Below are positions 52,267-54,777 of a DNA stretch of 54,777 bases, one piece after another. A program made the translations under genes and the position numbers. The stretch spans positions 1 through 54,777 of the forward strand of contig JABZFO010000011.1 in the NCBI GenBank assembly GCA_014237405.1, read 5' to 3'. Numbering within the stretch: position 1 is the first letter of the stretch; each line of letters starts with the position of its first letter. Source of the stretch: Desulfosarcina sp. Its GTDB lineage: Bacteria; Desulfobacterota; Desulfobacteria; Desulfobacterales; Desulfosarcinaceae. A model generated the notes under the pieces. The model saw only the letters and a program-made list of their open reading frames with translations, did not search any database and had not been told where the DNA came from.

Positions 52267-52639
52267 TCAGGATGCATCCGAATCGGAGGGTTCCGACGGG
52301 ACGGGAAACTTGAAAAAACTGATGCCCTCGGCTTTGAGGGTCTCTTCCTCTTTGGGCGTGCTGACTCCGCGGATGCTCCGGGGTTCTGTCACGCCATAGT
52401 GCATCTTTAGCGCTTCTTCAGCAAAATCGGCGCCCACGTTTTCGAAATTTTTTTCCACATAGTCGACGATCTTTTTACCCATTGCCGCCAAATCCATATT
52501 ACCGTCGGGTTTGAGGGGTATCGTGCCGGATGAACCCTTGATTGCAAACGTGGAGGGTATTTTGGAGACGGCCGTATCATCACAGATCGGACAGGCGATC
52601 AGCCCCTGCTTTTTCTGCCGGTCAAATTTGGACTATCAC
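52267..52639 (-). pseudogene. DUF1178 family protein, N-terminus disrupted
   Basis: The readable part FDRQKKQGLIACPICDDTAV and the 76-residue C-terminal frame match DUF1178 small zinc-finger-like proteins. The family begins with MIxxDLxC, in which an early Cys pairs with the CxxC. At 52639 a GTG gives VIVQI, similar to that start, but the frame ends at once. About 25 codons are missing near 52624-52628, and the first metal-binding cysteine goes with them. Function of the family is unknown. Confidence 0.65.
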
Positions 52640-52753
52640 AGGGTTTGCCGTTTGAAAAGAAATTATTGACAGATGCTTGATTTTCAACTCAAAATGGGTC
52701 CGTTTTTACCACCGGCTGAAACAACCCCAATTAAGATGGAGTGTGAATTCGTT

Positions 52754-53419
52754 ATGAAAAACCTGAAAGTATGGTTCTGGATGGTTCTCATCGGCCTTTT
52801 GATCCCGCCGGTCGCAAGTGTCGCGGAAACCGTTTATGTATCCGAAAACTTTGAAATTACCATGAGGACCGGCCCCGGCATAGACCGAAAAATCATTTCA
52901 CTGGTCCAGAGCGGGAAAGCGCTGGAGGTTCTGGAAAAAGGTGAAGAGTGGTCCATGGTGCGCACAAACAAAGGCAAGGAAGGCTGGGTGCTCAACCGCT
53001 ATCTCACTGCCAGCCAGCCCTGTGCCATGGTGCTGGACCGGGTCAGGCAGGACTACGACGTACTTGCCGCCAAATACGAGGACCTGAAAGAAAAATTCGG
53101 AGAACTCGAATCGCAGAAAAAAGTTGCCGATGCCGATCTCTCCCAGAACCGCCATGACCGCGACGAACTCAGCACCGCTTACGAAACCCTGAAGAAAGAA
53201 TCCTCTGAATTCTTGAAACTCAAAAAGCGACACCAGCAGGTTACCGCCGATCTGGAAGCGGAGACAACCCGCAGCGCCAAACTGGATGAAGAAAACATGC
53301 AGATGAAGCGCAGCCACATTATCCAATGGGTGCTCACCGGCGGTGGAATCATGCTGGTCGGCTTTTTCATCGGTCTGTTCAGCTCCAGCCGGCGCAAATC
53401 CCGTTCTTCCCTGTATTAG
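52754..53419 (+). CDS. SH3-domain periplasmic/membrane protein (TIGR04211-like)
   Basis: I chose ATG 52754, giving 221 residues. A signal peptide (about 1-25) is followed by a bacterial SH3 domain (VYVSENFEITMRTGPGIDRK, then VRTNKGKEGWVLNRYL), a long coiled coil (about 95-185) and a C-terminal membrane helix (IIQWVLTGGGIMLVGFFIGLF) with a basic end. It likely binds cell-wall material and is anchored by its C-terminus. ATGs at 52736 and 52673 are weaker starts. Function is unknown. Confidence 0.82.
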   Translation: MKNLKVWFWMVLIGLLIPPVASVAETVYVSENFEITMRTGPGIDRKIISLVQSGKALEVLEKGEEWSMVRTNKGKEGWVLNRYLTASQPCAMVLDRVRQDYDVLAAKYEDLKEKFGELESQKKVADADLSQNRHDRDELSTAYETLKKESSEFLKLKKRHQQVTADLEAETTRSAKLDEENMQMKRSHIIQWVLTGGGIMLVGFFIGLFSSSRRKSRSSLY

Positions 53420-53430
53420 AACGCGCCCTG

Positions 53431-53471
53431 CCACCCTCGCCCACTCGGGGAGAGGGTCGGGGCAAAGGGGA
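53431..53471. repeat. Intergenic hairpin repeat (CCCTCGCCC type), copy 2
   Basis: ACCCTCGCCCACTCGGGGAG with AGGGTCGGGG downstream matches 52222-52262. It lies just before nadB. Confidence 0.6.
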
Positions 53472-53514
53472 ACATAACTTCCCGTCACGGCCAATCGGCT
53501 TGGAAAGACGACAC

Positions 53515-54777
53515 ATGGACACGCAGACTGATTTTCTCATCATCGGAAGCGGGATCGCCGGGTTGATGTATGCCCTCAAGGTGGCCGACAGCGGAACGGT
53601 GGCCCTCGTCACCAAAAAACAGGCGGTGGACAGCAACACCAACCTCGCCCAGGGGGGCATCGCCTCCGTCTTCGACCGGCAGGACTCCTTCGACCTGCAC
53701 ATCCAGGACACCCTGGATGCCGGCGACGGCCTGTGCAATCTGGACGTGGTCCACCAGGTAGTCACCGGCGGCCCCGAGCGAATTCGGGAATTGATGGAGA
53801 TCGGCGTCAGTTTCAACACGGCAGGTGATGATCCGGGGGAAAACAGCAGTGCGCCCTTTGATCTGGGCCGCGAGGGCGGGCACTCTTGCAATCGCATCGT
53901 CCACGCCCACGACATGACCGGCCGTGAGGTGGAGCGGGTGCTCCTGGAGCGGGCCCGTCAAAACAAGAATATCAGCTTTTACGAAAACCACATCGCCATC
54001 GACCTGATCACTTTCTCCACCCGCATCAAGCGCGGGCTGGTCACCACCACCCACGAAGACTACTGCTGCGGCGCCTACGTGCTGGACCGCCAATCGCGCC
54101 GGGTCCAGACCTTCGGCGCCAGCATCACCCTGCTGGCCACCGGCGGTGCAGGCAAGGTCTACCTGTACACCAGCAACCCGGACATCGCCACCGGCGACGG
54201 CATCGCCATGGGGTACCGGGCCGGTGCCACCGTGGCCAACCTGGAGTTCGTCCAGTTTCATCCCACCTGCCTCTATCATCCGGCCGCCAAGAATTTTCTC
54301 ATTTCGGAAGCGGTGCGGGGCGAAGGGGGCCGCCTAATGGATGCCGGCGGAAACTCTTTCATGGAGCGCTACGATCCCAAAAAGGACCTCGCCTGCCGGG
54401 ACGTGGTGGCCCGTGCCATCGACACGGAACTCAAACGAACCGGCCAGGACAGCGTATTTCTTGACATCTCCCACAAACCGGCGGACGTGGTTACCGGCCG
54501 TTTCCCAAACCTGTATGAAAAATGCCGCTCTTTCGGCATCGACATGACCAAAGAACCGATTCCCGTGGTACCGGCCGCCCACTACATGTGCGGCGGCGTG
54601 ATCACCGACATGTTCGGTCGGACGAACATCAACCGCCTTTACGCCGTTGGAGAAACCGCTTGCACCGGCCTTCACGGCGCCAACCGTCTGGCCAGCAACT
54701 CCCTGCTGGAGGCCCTGATCTACTCCGATGCCGCCGCCCGCCAGGCCGTCCAGGATCTTGCCGGATCGGGTAATGCA
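53515..54777 (+). CDS. nadB: L-aspartate oxidase (3' end beyond the window)
   Basis: The first 421 codons of NadB are present from ATG 53515. NadB oxidises L-aspartate to iminoaspartate for NAD synthesis, or passes electrons to fumarate when oxygen is absent. The FAD motif GSGIAGLM, the AQGGIASVF stretch, FHPTCLY, SEAVRGEGG, HYMCGGV and GLHGANRLASNSLLEA are all visible. This pattern distinguishes it from fumarate reductase flavoproteins, which lack the GLHGANRLASNS end. No break is seen before the edge. Confidence 0.93.
   Translation, partial: MDTQTDFLIIGSGIAGLMYALKVADSGTVALVTKKQAVDSNTNLAQGGIASVFDRQDSFDLHIQDTLDAGDGLCNLDVVHQVVTGGPERIRELMEIGVSFNTAGDDPGENSSAPFDLGREGGHSCNRIVHAHDMTGREVERVLLERARQNKNISFYENHIAIDLITFSTRIKRGLVTTTHEDYCCGAYVLDRQSRRVQTFGASITLLATGGAGKVYLYTSNPDIATGDGIAMGYRAGATVANLEFVQFHPTCLYHPAAKNFLISEAVRGEGGRLMDAGGNSFMERYDPKKDLACRDVVARAIDTELKRTGQDSVFLDISHKPADVVTGRFPNLYEKCRSFGIDMTKEPIPVVPAAHYMCGGVITDMFGRTNINRLYAVGETACTGLHGANRLASNSLLEALIYSDAAARQAVQDLAGSGNA

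Overview
The window reads as chromosome of a sulfate-reducing deltaproteobacterium (Desulfobacterota, probably Desulfobacteraceae/Desulfosarcinaceae). The strongest evidence is a complete dsrMKJOP operon, which encodes the membrane complex of dissimilatory sulfite reduction. A siroheme decarboxylase of the alternative heme pathway, a TauE/SafE-type anion exporter and many Cache-domain sensor kinases fit this. No tRNA, rRNA, prophage, CRISPR array or intact insertion sequence was found. The taxonomic call is an inference from gene content.

Layout. 0-8.5 kb: the end of an unknown gene, a B12-binding-type radical SAM protein, AhbB, MtnA, a broken OFA-family transporter and a cNMP/CBS/DUF294 nucleotidyltransferase-like protein, all on the minus strand except the first. 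8.6-28 kb: a plus-strand signalling and acyl-CoA island. It holds a CBS-ACT (AcuB-like) protein, a CoA-transferase/acetyl-CoA hydrolase, a Cache-PAS histidine kinase, a sigma-54 response regulator, a CaCA exchanger, a TauE/SafE exporter, a REC-CBS regulator, a degenerate histidine kinase, a GNAT-like protein, an AcuC-like deacetylase and a second kinase/regulator pair. A minus-strand NAD(P)H-dependent FAD oxidoreductase lies inside it. Sigma-54 (-24/-12) promoter-like sites occur in the island. 28-34.4 kb: dsrMKJOP, an RsbRD_N protein and an IscU/NifU-like scaffold. 34.5-44.4 kb: PilZ, DUF166, YgiQ radical SAM, GNAT, class IV aminotransferase, and two overlapping dynamin-like GTPases. 44.5-54.8 kb: a Cys-rich small protein, htpX divergent from hsp20, then lon (broken), rlpA, recD2 (broken), DUF1178 (broken), an SH3 protein and nadB (running off the end).

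Two things stand out at larger scale. First, at least seven conserved genes (mtnA, OFA transporter, DUF294 protein, CBS-ACT, lon, recD2, DUF1178) each appear to lack roughly 25-35 codons at one internal point. Two of the gaps keep frame and five shift it, and the flanking sequence is otherwise well conserved. This is either a systematic assembly defect or an unusual deletion process, and it must be settled before any gene here is called dead. Second, the intergenic DNA is crowded with small fold-back elements of 120-170 bp that have terminal inverted repeats. Several share one internal core although their ends differ. There are also 7- and 8-bp-periodic tandem arrays, one of them in two distant inverted copies that differ by exactly one 7-bp unit.

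The best candidate for a new system is the 8.6-28 kb island. It brings together AcuA/AcuB/AcuC-like parts (GNAT, CBS-ACT, deacetylase), a CoA-transferase, four CBS-domain proteins in or beside it and three kinases with their regulators, with sigma-54-type promoters. I infer control of acetyl-CoA or acyl-CoA metabolism by energy state and reversible lysine acetylation. The parts are seen; the joint function is not proven.
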